From positions 10,815,501 through 10,879,500 of the forward strand of contig NC_044590.1 of NCBI RefSeq assembly GCF_901933205.1: a stretch of DNA of 64,000 nucleotides, read 5' to 3'. The stretch is from Camarhynchus parvulus. Its lineage: Eukaryota; Chordata; Aves; Passeriformes; Thraupidae. The notes under the pieces were generated by a model. It was not told the DNA's origin. It ran no database searches and was given only the letters and a program-made list of their open reading frames with translations. Positions 1 through 12,600 of this stretch are shown one piece after another. Every line of letters starts with the position of its first letter. Positions within the stretch are counted from its first letter, which is position 1. Made by a program: the position numbers and the translations under genes.

Positions 1-105
1 CCCAAACATAAACAACGGGCCTTTCCCTCTGAAACAAAAGTCACCAGCCCCGGTCCTTGATGGCAGATTGTGGGACTCCGTTGGCACTATCAAACCAGCC
101 CGAGT

Positions 106-119
106 TGGCACTGGTGCCA
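106..119. other. Dyad symmetry in the satellite monomer (representative copy)
   Basis: TGGCAC (106-111) and GTGCCA (114-119) are reverse complements around a central TG, and the same dyad occurs once per monomer. In the consensus the arms continue as AGT on the left against GCT on the right, so one mismatch limits the palindrome. It resembles a nuclear factor I site (TTGGC, five bases, GCCAA), but the spacing here is six. A minority of copies read TGGCCC and lose symmetry at one base (for example about 868, 1,245, 2,385, 3,905 and 6,565). Confidence 0.9.
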
Positions 120-3100
120 GCTTGGGTCTGGGAGGCATCCTGCGTATCGCGGATTTTCAGGAGCCAGCCGCCACCACCGGGCACAGGCCCCCAAACATAA
201 ACAACGGGCCTTTCCCTCTGAAACAAAAGTCACCAGCCCCGGTCCTTGATGGCAGATTGTGGGACTCCGTTGGCACTATCAAAGCAGCCCGAGTTGGCAC
301 TGGTGCCAGCTTGGGTCTGGGAGGCATCCTGCGTATCGCGGATTTTCAGGAGCCAGCCGGCCACTCCGGGCCTATGGCCCCCAAACATAAACAACGGGCC
401 TTTCCCTCTGAAACAAAAGTCACCAGCCCCGGTCCTTGATGGCAGATTGTGGGACTCCGTTGGCACTATCAAACCAGCCCGAGTTGGCACTGGTGCCAGC
501 TTGGGTCTGGGAGGCATCCTGCGTATCGCGGATTTTCAAGAGCCAGCCGGCCACTCCGGGCCTATGGCCCCCAAACATAAACAACGGGCCTTTCCCTCTG
601 AAACAAAAGTCACCAGCCCCGGTCCTTGATGGCAGATTGTGGGACTCCGTTGGCACTATCAAACCAGCCCGAGTTGGCACTGGTGCCAGCTTGGGTCTGG
701 GAGGCATCCTGCGTATCGCGGATTTTCAGGAGCCAGCCGGCCACTGCGGGGCACAGGCCCCCAAACATAAACAACGGGCCTTTCCCTCTGAAACAAAATT
801 CACCAGCCCCGGTCCTTGATGGCAGATTGTGGGACTCCGTTGGCACTATCAAAGCAGCCCGAGTTGGCCCTGGTGCCAGCTTGTGTCTGGGAGGCATCCT
901 GCGTATCGCGGATTTTCAGGAGCCAGCGGCCACTCCGGGCCTATGGCCCCCAAACATAAACAACGGGCCTTTCCCTCTGAAACAAAAGTCACCAGCCCCG
1001 GTCCTTGATGGCAGATTGTGGGACTCCGTTGGCAGTATCAAAGCAGCCCGAGTTGGCACTGGTGCCAGCTTGGGTCTGGGAGGCATCCTGCGTATCGCGG
1101 ATTTTCAGGAGCCAGCCGCCACCACTCGGGCCCAGGCCCCCAAACATAAACAACGGGCCTTTCCCTCTGAAACAAAAGTCACCAGCCCCGGTCCTTGATG
1201 GCAGATTGTGGGACTCCGTTGGCACTATCAAACCAGCCCGAGTTGGCCCTGGTGCCAGCTTGGGTCTGGGAGGCATCCTGCGTATCGCGGATTTTCAGGA
1301 GCCAGCCGGCCACTCCGGGCCTATGGCCCCCAAACATAAACAACGGGCCTTTCCCTCTGAAACAAAAGTCACCAGCCCCGGTCCTTGATGGCAGATTGTG
1401 GGACTCCATTGGAAGTATCAAAGCAGCCCGAGTTGGCACTGGTGCCAGCTTGGGTCTGGGAGGCATCCTGCGTATCGCGGATTTTCAGGAGCCAGCCGGC
1501 CACTCCGGGCCTATGGCCCCCAAACATAAACAACGGGCCTTTCCCTCTGAAACAAAAGTCACCAGCCCCGGTCCTTGATGGCAGATTGTGGGACTCCGTT
1601 GGCACTATCAAAGCAGCCCGAGTTGGCACTGGTGCCAGCTTGGGTCTGGGAGGCATCCTGCGTATCGCGGATTTTCAGGAGCCAGCCGGCCACTCCGGGG
1701 CACAGGCCCCCAAACATAAACAACGGGCCTTTCCCTCTGAAACAAAAGTCACCAGCCCCGGTCCTTGATGGCAGATTGTGGGACTCCGTTGGCACTATCA
1801 AACCAGCCCGAGTTGGCACTGGTGCCAGCTTGGGTCTGGGAGGCATCCTGCGTATCGCGGATTTTCAGGAGCCAGCCGGCCACTCCGGGCCCATGGCCCC
1901 CAAACATAAACAACGGGCCTTTCCCTCTGAAACAAAAGTCACCAGCCCCGGTCCTTGATGGCAGATTGTGGGACTCCATTGGCACTATCAAACCAGCCCG
2001 AGTTGGCACTGGTGCCAGCTTGGGTCTGGGAGGCATCCTGCGTATCGCGGATTTTCAAGAGCCAGCCGGCCACTCCGGGCCTATGGCCCCCAAACATAAA
2101 CAACAGGCCTTTCCCTCTGAAACAAAAGTCACCAGCCCCGGTCCTTGATGGCAGATTGTGGGACTCCGTTGGCACTATCAAACCAGCCCGAGTTGGCACT
2201 GGTGCCAGCTTGGGTCTGGGAGGCATCCTGCGTATCGCGGATTTTCAGGAGCCAGCCGGCCACTCCGGGCCTATGGCCCCCAAACATAAACAACGGGCCT
2301 TTCCCTCTGAAACAAAAGTCACCAGCCCCGGTCCTTGATGGCAGATTGTGGGACTCCGTTGGCACTATCAAAGCAGCCCGAGTTGGCCCTGGTGCCAGCT
2401 TGGGTCTGGGAGGCATCCTGCGTATCGCGGATTTTCAGGAGCCAGCCGGCCACTCCGGGCCTATGGCCCCCAAACATAAACAAGGGGCCTTTCCCTCTGA
2501 AACAAAAGTCACCAGCCCCGGTCCTTGATGGCAGATTGTGGGACTCCGTTGGCACTATCAAACCAGCCCGAGTTGGCCCTGGTGCCAGCTTGGGTCTGGG
2601 AGGCATCCTGCGTATCGCGGATTTTCAGGAGCCAGCCGGCCACTCCGGGCCTATGGCCCCCAAACATAAACAACGGGCCTTTCCCTCTGAAACAAAAGTC
2701 ACCAGCCCCGGTCCTTGATGGCAGATTGTGGGACTCCATTGGCACTATCAAACCAGCCCGAGTTGGCACTGGTGCCAGCTTGGGTCTGGGAGGCATCCTG
2801 CGTAACGCGGATTTTCAGGAGCCAGCCGGCCACTCCGGGCCTATGGCCCCCAAACATAAACAACGGGCCTTTCCCTCTGAAACAAAAGTCACCAGCCCCG
2901 GTCCTTGATGGCAGATTGTGGGACTCCGTTGGCACTATCAAACCAGCCCGAGTTGGCACTGGTGCCAGCTTGGGTCTGGGAGGCATCCTGCGTATCGCGG
3001 ATTTTCAGGAGCCAGCCGGCCACTCCGGGCCTATGGCCCCCAAACATAAACAACGGGCCTTTCCCTCTGAAACAAAAGTCACCAGCCCCGGTCCTTGATG

Positions 3101-6100
3101 GCAGATTGTGGGACTCCGTTGGCACTATCAAACCAGCCCGAGTTGGCACTGGTGCCAGCTTGGGTCTGGGAGGCATCCGGTGTATCGCGGATTTTCAGGA
3201 GCCAGCCGGCCACCCGGGCCTATGGCCCCCAAACATAAACAACGGGCCTTTCCCTCTGAAACAAAAGTCACCAGCCCCGGTCCTTGATGGCAGATTGTGG
3301 GACTCCGTTGGCACTATCAAACCAGCCCGAGTTGGCACTGGTGCCAGCTTGGGTCTGGGAGGCATCCTGCGTATCGCGGATTTTCAGGAGCCAGCCGGCC
3401 ACTCCGGGCCTATGGCCCCCAAACATAAACAACGGGCCTTTCCCTCTGAAACAAAAGTCACCAGCCCCGGTCCTTGATGGCAGATTGTGGGACTCCGTTG
3501 GCACTATCAAACCAGCCCGAGTTGGCACTGGTGCCAGCTTGGGTCTGGGAGGCATCCTGCGTATCGCGGATTTTCAGGAGCCAGCCGGCCACTCCGGGCC
3601 TATGGCCCCCAAACATAAACAACGGGCCTTTCCCTCTGAAACAAAAGTCACCAGCCCCGGTCCTTGATGGCAGATTGTGGGACTCCGTTGGCACTATCAA
3701 ACCAGCCCGAGTTGGCACTGGTGCCAGCTTGGGTCTGGGAGGCATCCTGCGTATCGCGGATTTTCAGGAGCCAGCCGGCCACTCCGGGCCTATGGCCCCC
3801 AAACATAAACAACGGGCCTTTCCCTCTGAAACAAAAGTCACCAGCCCCGGTCCTTGATGGCAGATTGTGGGACTCCGTTGGCACTATCAAACCAGCCCGA
3901 GTTGGCCCTGGTGCCAGCTTGGGTCTGGGAGGCATCCTGCGTATCGCGGATTTTCAGGAGCCAGCCGGCCACTCCGGGCCTATGGCCCCCAAACATAAAC
4001 AACGGGCCTTTCCCTCTGAAACAAAAGTCACCAGCCCCGGTCCTTGATGGCAGATTGTGGGACTCCGTTGGCACTATCAAACCAGCCCGAGTTGGCACTG
4101 GTGCCAGCTTGGGTCTGGGAGGCATCCTGCGTATCGCGGATTTTCAGGAGCCAGCCGGCCACTCCGGGCCTATGGCCCCCAAACATAAACAACGGGCCTT
4201 TCCCTCTGAAACAAAAGTCACCAGCCCCGGTCCTTGATGGCAGATTGTGGGACTCCGTTGGCACTATCAAACCAGCCCGAGTTGGCACTGGTGCCAGCTT
4301 GGGTCTGGGAGGCATCCTGCGTATCGCGGATTTTCAGGAGCCAGCCGGCCACTCCGGGCCTATGGCCCCCAAACATAAACAACGGGCCTTTCCCTCTGAA
4401 ACAAAAGTCACCAGCCCCGGTCCTTGATGGCAGATTGTGGGACTCCGTTGGCACTATCAAACCAGCCCGAGTTGGCACTGGTGCCAGCTTGGGTCTGGGA
4501 GGCATCCTGCGTAACGCGGATTTTCAGGAGCCAGCCGGCCACTCCGGGCCTATGGCCCCCAAACATAAACAACGGGCCTTTCCCTCTGAAACAAAAGTCA
4601 CCAGCCCCGGTCCTTGATGGCAGATTGTGGGACTCCGTTGGCACTATCAAACCAGCCCGAGTTGGCACTGGTGCCAGCTTGGGTCTGGGAGGCATCCTGC
4701 GTATCGCGGATTTTCAGGAGCCAGCCGGCCACCCGGGCCTATGGCCCCCAAACATAAACAACGGGCCTTTCCCTCTGAAACAAAAGTCACCAGCCCCGGT
4801 CCTTGATGGCAGATTGTGGGACTCCGTTGGCACTATCAAACCAGCCCGAGTTGGCACTGGTGCCAGCTTGGGTCTGGGAGGCATCCTGCGTATCGCGGAT
4901 TTTCAGGAGCCAGCCGGCCACTCCGGGCCTATGGCCCCCAAACATAAACAACGGGCCTTTCCCTCTGAAACAAAAGTCACCAGCCCCGGTCCTTGATGGC
5001 AGATTGTGGGACTCCGTTGGCACTATCAAACCAGCCCGAGTTGGCACTGGTGCCAGCTTGGGTCTGGGAGGCATCCTGCGTATCGCGGATTTTCAGGAGC
5101 CAGCCGGCCACTCCGGGCCTATGGCCCCCAAACATAAACAACGGGCCTTTCCCTCTGAAACAAAAGTCACCAGCCCCGGTCCTTGATGGCAGATTGTGGG
5201 ACTCCGTTGGCACTATCAAACCAGCCCGAGTTGGCACTGGTGCCAGCTTGGGTCTGGGAGGCATCCTGCGTATCGCGGATTTTCAGGAGCCAGCCGGCCA
5301 CTCCGGGCCTATGGCCCCCAAACATAAACAACGGGCCTTTCCCTCTGAAACAAAAGTCACCAGCCCCGGTCCTTGATGGCAGATTGTGGGACTCCGTTGG
5401 CACTATCAAACCAGCCCGAGTTGGCACTGGTGCCAGCTTGGGTCTGGGAGGCATCCTGCGTATCGCGGATTTTCAGGAGCCAGCCGGCCACTCCGGGCCT
5501 ATTGCCCCCAAACATAAACAACGGGCCTTTCCCTCTGAAACAAAAGTCACCAGCCCCGGTCCTTGATGGCAGATTGTGGGACTCCGTTGGCACTATCAAA
5601 CCAGCCCGAGTTGGCACTGGTGCCAGCTTGGGTCTGGGAGGCATCCTGCGTAACGCGGATTTTCAGGAGCCAGCCGGGCCACTCCGGGCCTATGGCCCCC
5701 AAACATAAACAACGGGCCTTTCCCTCTGAAACAAAAGTCACCAGCCCCGGTCCTTGATGGCAGATTGTGGGACTCCGTTGGCACTATCAAACCAGCCCGA
5801 GTTGGCACTGGTGCCAGCTTGGGTCTGGGAGGCATCCTGCGTATCGCGGATTTTCAGGAGCCAGCCGGCCACTCCGGGCCTATGGCCCCCAAACATAAAC
5901 AACGGGCCTTTCCCTCTGAAACAAAAGTCACCAGCCCCGGTCCTTGATGGCAGATTGTGGGACTCCGTTGGCACTATCAAACCAGCCCGAGTTGGCACTG
6001 GTGCCAGCTTGGGTCTGGGAGGCATCCTGCGTAACGCGGATTTTCAGGAGCCAGCCGGCCACCCGGGCCTATGGCCCCCAAACATAAACAACGGGCCTTT

Positions 6101-6599
6101 CCCTCTGAAACAAAAAGTCACCAGCCCCGGTCCTTGATGGCAGATTGTGGGACTCCGTTGGCACTATCAAACCAGCCCGAGTTGGCACTGGTGCCAGCTT
6201 GGGTCTGGGAGGCATCCTGCGTATCGCGGATTTTCAGGAGCCAGCCGGCCACTCCGGGCCTATGGCCCCCAAACATAAACAACGGGCCTTTCCCTCTGAA
6301 ACAAAAGTCACCAGCCCCGGTCCTTGATGGCAGATTGTGGGACTCCGTTGGCACTATCAAACCAGCCCGAGTTGGCACTGGTGCCAGCTTGGGTCTGGGA
6401 GGCATCCCGTGTATCGCGGATTTTCAGGAGCCAGCCGGCCACTCCGGGCCTATGCCCCCAAACATAAACAACGGGCCTTTCCCTCTGAAACAAAAAGTCA
6501 CCAGCCCCGGTCCTTGATGGCAGATTGTGGGACTCCGTTGGCACTATCAAACCAGCCCGAGTTGGCCCTGGTGCCAGCTTGGGTCTGGGAGGCATCCTG

Positions 6600-6655
6600 C
6601 GATCGCTAAACCTATTTCAGCGTGTTGCCGCTTGGGCTGGGAGGATCCGTGTACG
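6600..6655. other. Anomalous satellite unit, about 49 bp longer than the rest
   Basis: The AAAC landmarks at 6,460 and 6,699 are 239 bp apart instead of 190. The extra stretch reads like a second, corrupted copy of the segment from GCTTGGGTCTGGGAGG to TTTTCAGG: it contains GCCGCTTGGGCTGGGAGGAT and CTATTTCA-like sequence. It marks roughly where the array changes from clean 190-bp units to units with frequent single-base indels. It could be a real unequal exchange or an assembly join. Confidence 0.8.
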
Positions 6656-9600
6656 CGGATTTTCAGGAGCCAGCCGGCCACCCGGGCCTATGGCCCCCAA
6701 ACATAAACAACGGGCCTTTCCCTCTGAAACAAAAAGTCACCAGCCCCGGTCCTTGATGGCAGATTGTGGGACTCCGTTGGCACTATCAAACCAGCCCGAG
6801 TTGGCACTGGTGCCAGCTTGGGTCTGGGAGGCATCCCGTGATCGCGGATTTTCAGGAGCCAGCCGGCCACCCGGGCCTATGGCCCCCAAACATAAACAAC
6901 GGGCCTTTCCCTCTGAAACAAAAGTCACCAGCCCCGGTCCTTGATGGCAGATTGTGGGACTCGTTGGCACTATCAAACCAGCCCGAGTTGGCACTGGTGC
7001 CAGCTTGGGTCTGGGAGGCATCCCGTGATCGCGGATTTTCAGGAGCCAGCCGGCCACCCGGGCCTATGGCCCCCAAACATAAACAACGGGCCTTTCCCTC
7101 TGAAACAAAAGTCACCAGCCCCGGTCCTTGATGGCAGATTGTGGGACTCCGTTGGCACTATCAAACCAGCCCGAGTTGGCCCTGGTGCCAGCTTGGGTCT
7201 GGGAGGCATCCTGCGTATCGCGGATTTTCAGGAGCCAGCCGGCCACTCCGGGCCTATGGCCCCCAAACATAAACAACGGGCCTTTCCCTCTGAAACAAAA
7301 GTCACCAGCCCCGGTCCTTGATGGCAGATTGTGGGACTCCCTTGGCACTATCAAAACCAGCCCGAGTTGGCACTGGTGCCAGCTTGGGTCTGGGAGGCAT
7401 CCTGCGTATCGCGGATTTTCAGGAGCCAGCCGGCCACTCCGGGCTATGGCCCCCAAACATAAACAACGGGCCTTTCCCTCTGAAACAAAAAGTCACCAGC
7501 CCCGGTCCTTGATGGCAGATTGTGGGACTCCGTTGGCACTATCAAACCAGCCCGAGTTGGCACTGGTGCCAGCTTGGGTCTGGGAGGCATCCTGTGTATC
7601 GCGGATTTTCAGGAGCCAGCCGGCCACCCGGCCTATGGCCCCCAAACATAAACAACGGGCCTTTCCCTCTGAAACAAAAAGTCACCAGCCCCGGTCCTTG
7701 ATGGCAGATTGTGGGACTCCGTTGGCACTATCAAACCAGCCCGAGCTGGCACTGGTGCCAGCTTGGGTCTGGGAGGCATCCTGCGTGACGCGGATTTTCA
7801 GGAGCCAGCCGGCCACCCCGGGCCTATGGCCCCCAAACATAAACAACGGGCCTTTCCCTCTGAAACAAAAGTCACCAGCCCCGGTCCTTGATGGCAGATT
7901 GTGGGACTCCGTTGGCACTATCAAAACAGCCCGAGTTGGCACTGGTGCCAGCTTGGGTCTGGGAGGCATCCTGCGTATCGCGGATTTTCAGGAGCCAGCC
8001 GGCCACCCCGGCCTAGGCCCCCAAACATAAACAACGGGCCTTTCCCTCTGAAACAAAAGTCACCAGCCCCGGTCCTTGATGGCAGATTGTGGGACTCCGT
8101 TGGCACTATCAAACCAGCCCGAGTTGGCACTGGTGCCAGCTTGGGTCTGGGAGGCATCCTGCGTATCGCGGATTTTCAGGAGCCAGCCGGCCACCCCGGG
8201 CCTATGGCCCCCAAACATAAAACAACGGGCCTTTCCCTCTGAAACAAAAAGTCACCAGCCCCGGTCCTTGATGGCAGATTGTGGGACCTGTTGGCACTAT
8301 CAAAACCAGCCCGAGTTGGCACTGGTGCCAGCTTGGGTCTGGGAGGCATCCTGCGTAACGCGGATTTTCAGGAGCCAGCCGGCCACCCGGCCTATGGGCC
8401 CCAAACATAAAACAACGGGCCTTTCCCTCTGAAACAAAAAGTCACCAGCCCCGGTCCTTGATGGCAGATTGTGGGACTCTGTTGGCACTATCAAACCAGC
8501 CCGAGTTGGCACTGGTGCCAGCTTGGGTCTGGGAGGCATCCTGCGTATCGCGGATTTTCAGGAGCCAGCCGGCCACCCCGGCCTAGGCCCCCAAACATAA
8601 ACAACGGGCCTTTCCCTCTGAAACAAAAACTCACCAGCCCCGGTCCTTGATGGCAGATTGTGGGACTCGTTGGCACTATCAAACCAGCCCGAAGTTGGCA
8701 CTGGTGCCAGCTTGGGTCTGGGAGGCATCCTGCGTATCGCGGATTTTCAGGAGCCAGCCGGCCACCCGGCCTATGGCCCCCAAACATAAACAACGGGCCT
8801 TTCCTCTGAAACAAAAGTCACCAGCCCCGGTCCTTGATGGCAGATTGTGGGACTCCCTTGGCACTATCAAACCAGCCCGAGTTGGCACTGGTGCCAGCTT
8901 GGGTCTGGGAGGCATCCTGCGTACGCGGATTTTCAGGAGCCAGCCGGCCACCCGGCGCCTATGGCCCCCAAACATAAACAACGGGCCTTTCCCTCTGAAA
9001 CAAAACGTCACCAGCCCCGGTCCTTGATGGCAGATTGTGGGACTCCGTTGGCACTATCAAACCAGCCCGAAGTTGGCACTGGTGCCAGCTTGGGTCTGGG
9101 AGGCATCCTGCGTAACGCGGATTTTCAGGAGCCAGCCGGCCACTCCGGGCTATGGCCCCCAAACATAAACAACGGGCCTTTCCCTCTGAAACAAAAAGTC
9201 ACCAGCCCCGGTCCTTGATGGCAGATTGTGGGACTCCGTTGGCACTATCAAACCAGCCCGAGTTGGCACTGGTGCCAGCTTGGGTCTGGGAGGCATCCTG
9301 CGTATCGCTGGATTTTCAGGAGCCAGCCGGCCACTCCGGGCATATGGCCCCCAAACATAAACAACGGGCCTTTCCCTCTGAAACAAAAGTCACCAGCCCC
9401 GGTCCTTGATGGCAGATTGTGGGACTCGCTGGCACTATCAAAACCAGCCCGAGTTGGCACTGGTGCCAGCTTGGGTCTGGGAGGCATCCTGCGTATCGCT
9501 GGATTTTCAGGAGCCAGCCGGCCACCGGGGCCTATGGCCCCCAAACATAAAACAACGGGCCTTTCCCTCTGAAACAAAACTCACCAGCCCCGTCCTTGAT

Positions 9601-12600
9601 GGCAGATTGTGGGACTCCGTTGGCACTATCAAACCAGCCCGAAGTTGGCACTGGTGCCAGCTTGGGTCTGGGAGGCATCCTGGCGACGCTGGATTTTCAG
9701 GAGCCAGCCGGCCACTCCGGGCCTATGGCCCCCAAACATAAAACAACGGGCCTTTCCTCTGAAACAAAACTCACCAGCCCCGGTCCTTGATGGCAGATTG
9801 TGGGACTCCGTTGGCACTATCAAACCAGCCCGAGTTGGCACTGGTGCCAGCTTGGGTCTGGGAGGCATCCTGCGCATCGCGGATTTTCAGGAGCCAGCCG
9901 GCCACTCCGGGGCACAGGCCCCCAAACATAAAACAACGGGCCTTTCCCTCTGAAACAAAAAGTCACCAGCCCCGGTCCTTGATGGCAGATTGTGGGACTC
10001 GCTTGGCACTATCAAACCAGCCCGAAGTTGGCACTGGTGCCAGCTTGGGTCTGGGAGGCATCCTGCGTACGCTGGATTTTCAGGAGCCAGCCGGCCACTC
10101 CGGCCTATGGCCCCCAAAACATAAACAACGGGCCTTTCCCTCTGAAACAAAAAGTCACCAGCCCCGGTCCTTGATGGCAGATTGTGGGACCCGCTGGCAC
10201 TATCAAACCAGCCCGAAGTTGGCACTGGTGCCAGCTTGGGTCTGGGAGGCATCCCGTGATCGCGGATTTTCAGGAGCCAGCCGGCCACTCCGGGCCTAGG
10301 CCCCCAAACATAAACAACGGGCCTTTCCCTCTGAAACAAAAACTCACCAGCCCCGGTCCTTGATGGCAGATTGTGGGACTCCGCTGGCACTATCAAACCA
10401 GCCCGAAGCTGGCACTGGTGCCAGCTTGGGTCTGGGAGGCATCCGCGATCGCGGATTTTCAGGAGCCAGCCGGCCACTCCGGGCATAGGCCCCCAAACAT
10501 AAACAACGGGCCTTTCCCTCTGAAACAAAAGTCACCAGCCCCGGTCCTTGATGGCAGATTGTGGGACTCGTTGGCACTATCAAACCAGCCCGAGCTGGCA
10601 CTGGTGCCAGCTTGGGTCTGGGAGGCATCCTGGCGATCGCGGATTTTCAGGAGCCAGCCGGCCACCCCGGCCTATGGCCCCCAAACATAAACAACGGGCC
10701 TTTCCCTCTGAAACAAAAAGTCACCAGCCCCGGTCCTTGATGGCAGATTGTGGGACCTCGCTGGCACTATCAAACCAGCCCGAAGCTGGCACTGGTGCCA
10801 GCTTGGGTCTGGGAGGCATCCTGCGTACGCGGATTTTCAGGAGCCAGCCGGCCACCTCCGGCACATGGCCCCCAAACATAAAACAACGGGCCTTTCCCTC
10901 TGAAACAAAACTCACCAGCCCCGGTCCTTGATGGCAGATTGTGGGACTCCGTGGCACTATCAAACCAGCCCGAGTTGGCACTGGTGCCAGCTTGGGTCTG
11001 GGAGGCATCCTGCGTGACGCTGGATTTTCAGGAGCCAGCCGGCCACTCCGGCCTATGGCCCCCAAACATAAACAACGGGCCTTTCCCTCTGAAACAAAAC
11101 TCACCAGCCCCGGTCCTTGATGGCAGATTGTGGGACCCGTTGGCACTATCAAACCAGCCCGAAGCTGGCACTGGTGCCAGCTTGGGTCTGGGAGGCATCC
11201 TGCGATCGCGGATTTTCAGGAGCCAGCCGGCCACCCGGCCTAGGCCCCCAAACATAAAACAACGGGCCTTTCCCCTGAAACAAAACTCACCAGCCCCGGT
11301 CCTTGATGGCAGATTGTGGGACTCCGTTGGCACTATCAAACCAGCCCGAGCTGGCACTGGTGCCAGCTTGGGTCTGGGAGGCATCCCGCGTATCGCGGGA
11401 TTTTCAGGAGCCAGCCGGCCACCCCGGCCTATGGCCCCCAAACATAAACAACGGGCCTTTCCCTCTGAAACAAAACTCACCAGCCCCGGTCCTTGATGGC
11501 AGATTGTGGGACCTCGTTGGCACTATCAAACCAGCCCGAGCTGGCACTGGTGCCAGCTTGGGTCTGGGAGGCATCCTTGCGATCGCGGATTTTCAGGAGC
11601 CAGCCGGCCACCCGGGCCCAGGCCCCCAAACATAAAACAACGGGCCTTTCCCTCTGAAACAAAACTCACCAGCCCCGGTCCTTGATGGCAGATTGTGGGA
11701 CTCCGTTGGCACTATCAAACCAGCCCGAAGTTGGCACTGGTGCCAGCTTGGGTCTGGGAGGCATCCTGCGTACGCGGATTTTCAGGAGCCAGCCGGCCAC
11801 CCGGGCCTATGGCCCCCAAACATAAACAACGGGCCTTTCCCTCTGAAACAAAACTCACCAGCCCCGGTCCTTGATGGCAGATTGTGGGACTCCGTTGGCA
11901 CTATCAAACCAGCCCGAAGTTGGCACTGGTGCCAGCTTGGGTCTGGGAGGCATCCTGCGCATCGCGGATTTTCAGGAGCCAGCCGGCCACCCCGGCCTAT
12001 GGCCCCCAAACATAAACAACGGGCCTTTCCCTCTGAAACAAAACTCACCAGCCCCGGTCCTTGATGGCAGATTGTGGGACTCCGTTGGCACTATCAAACC
12101 AGCCCGAAGTTGGCACTGGTGCCAGCTTGGGTCTGGGAGGCATCCTGGCGAATCGCTGGATTTTCAGGAGCCAGCCGGCCACTCCGGGCCTATGGCCCCC
12201 AAACATAAAACAACGGGCCTTTCCCTCTGAAACAAAAACTCACCAGCCCCGGTCCTTGATGGCAGATTGTGGGACCCGTTGGCACTATCAAACCAGCCCG
12301 AAGTTGGCACTGGTGCCAGCTTGGGTCTGGGAGGCATCCTGCGTATCGCGGATTTTCAGGAGCCAGCCGGCCACCTCCGGCCTATGGCCCCCAAACATAA
12401 AACAACGGGCCTTTCCCTCTGAAACAAAAACTCACCAGCCCCGGTCCTTGATGGCAGATTGTGGGACTCCGTTGGCACTATCAAACCAGCCCGAAGTTGG
12501 CACTGGTGCCAGCTTGGGTCTGGGAGGCATCCTGCGCATCGCTGGATTTTCAGGAGCCAGCCGGCCACCGCCGGCACAGGGCCCCCAAACATAAAACAAC

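Noticed and set aside
80..110. CENP-B box suggested by CCGTTGGCA in each monomer
   Set aside because: Only the CGTTGG core agrees; the required CGGG half is missing, and the reverse candidate CCCGAGT lacks the CGAA half.
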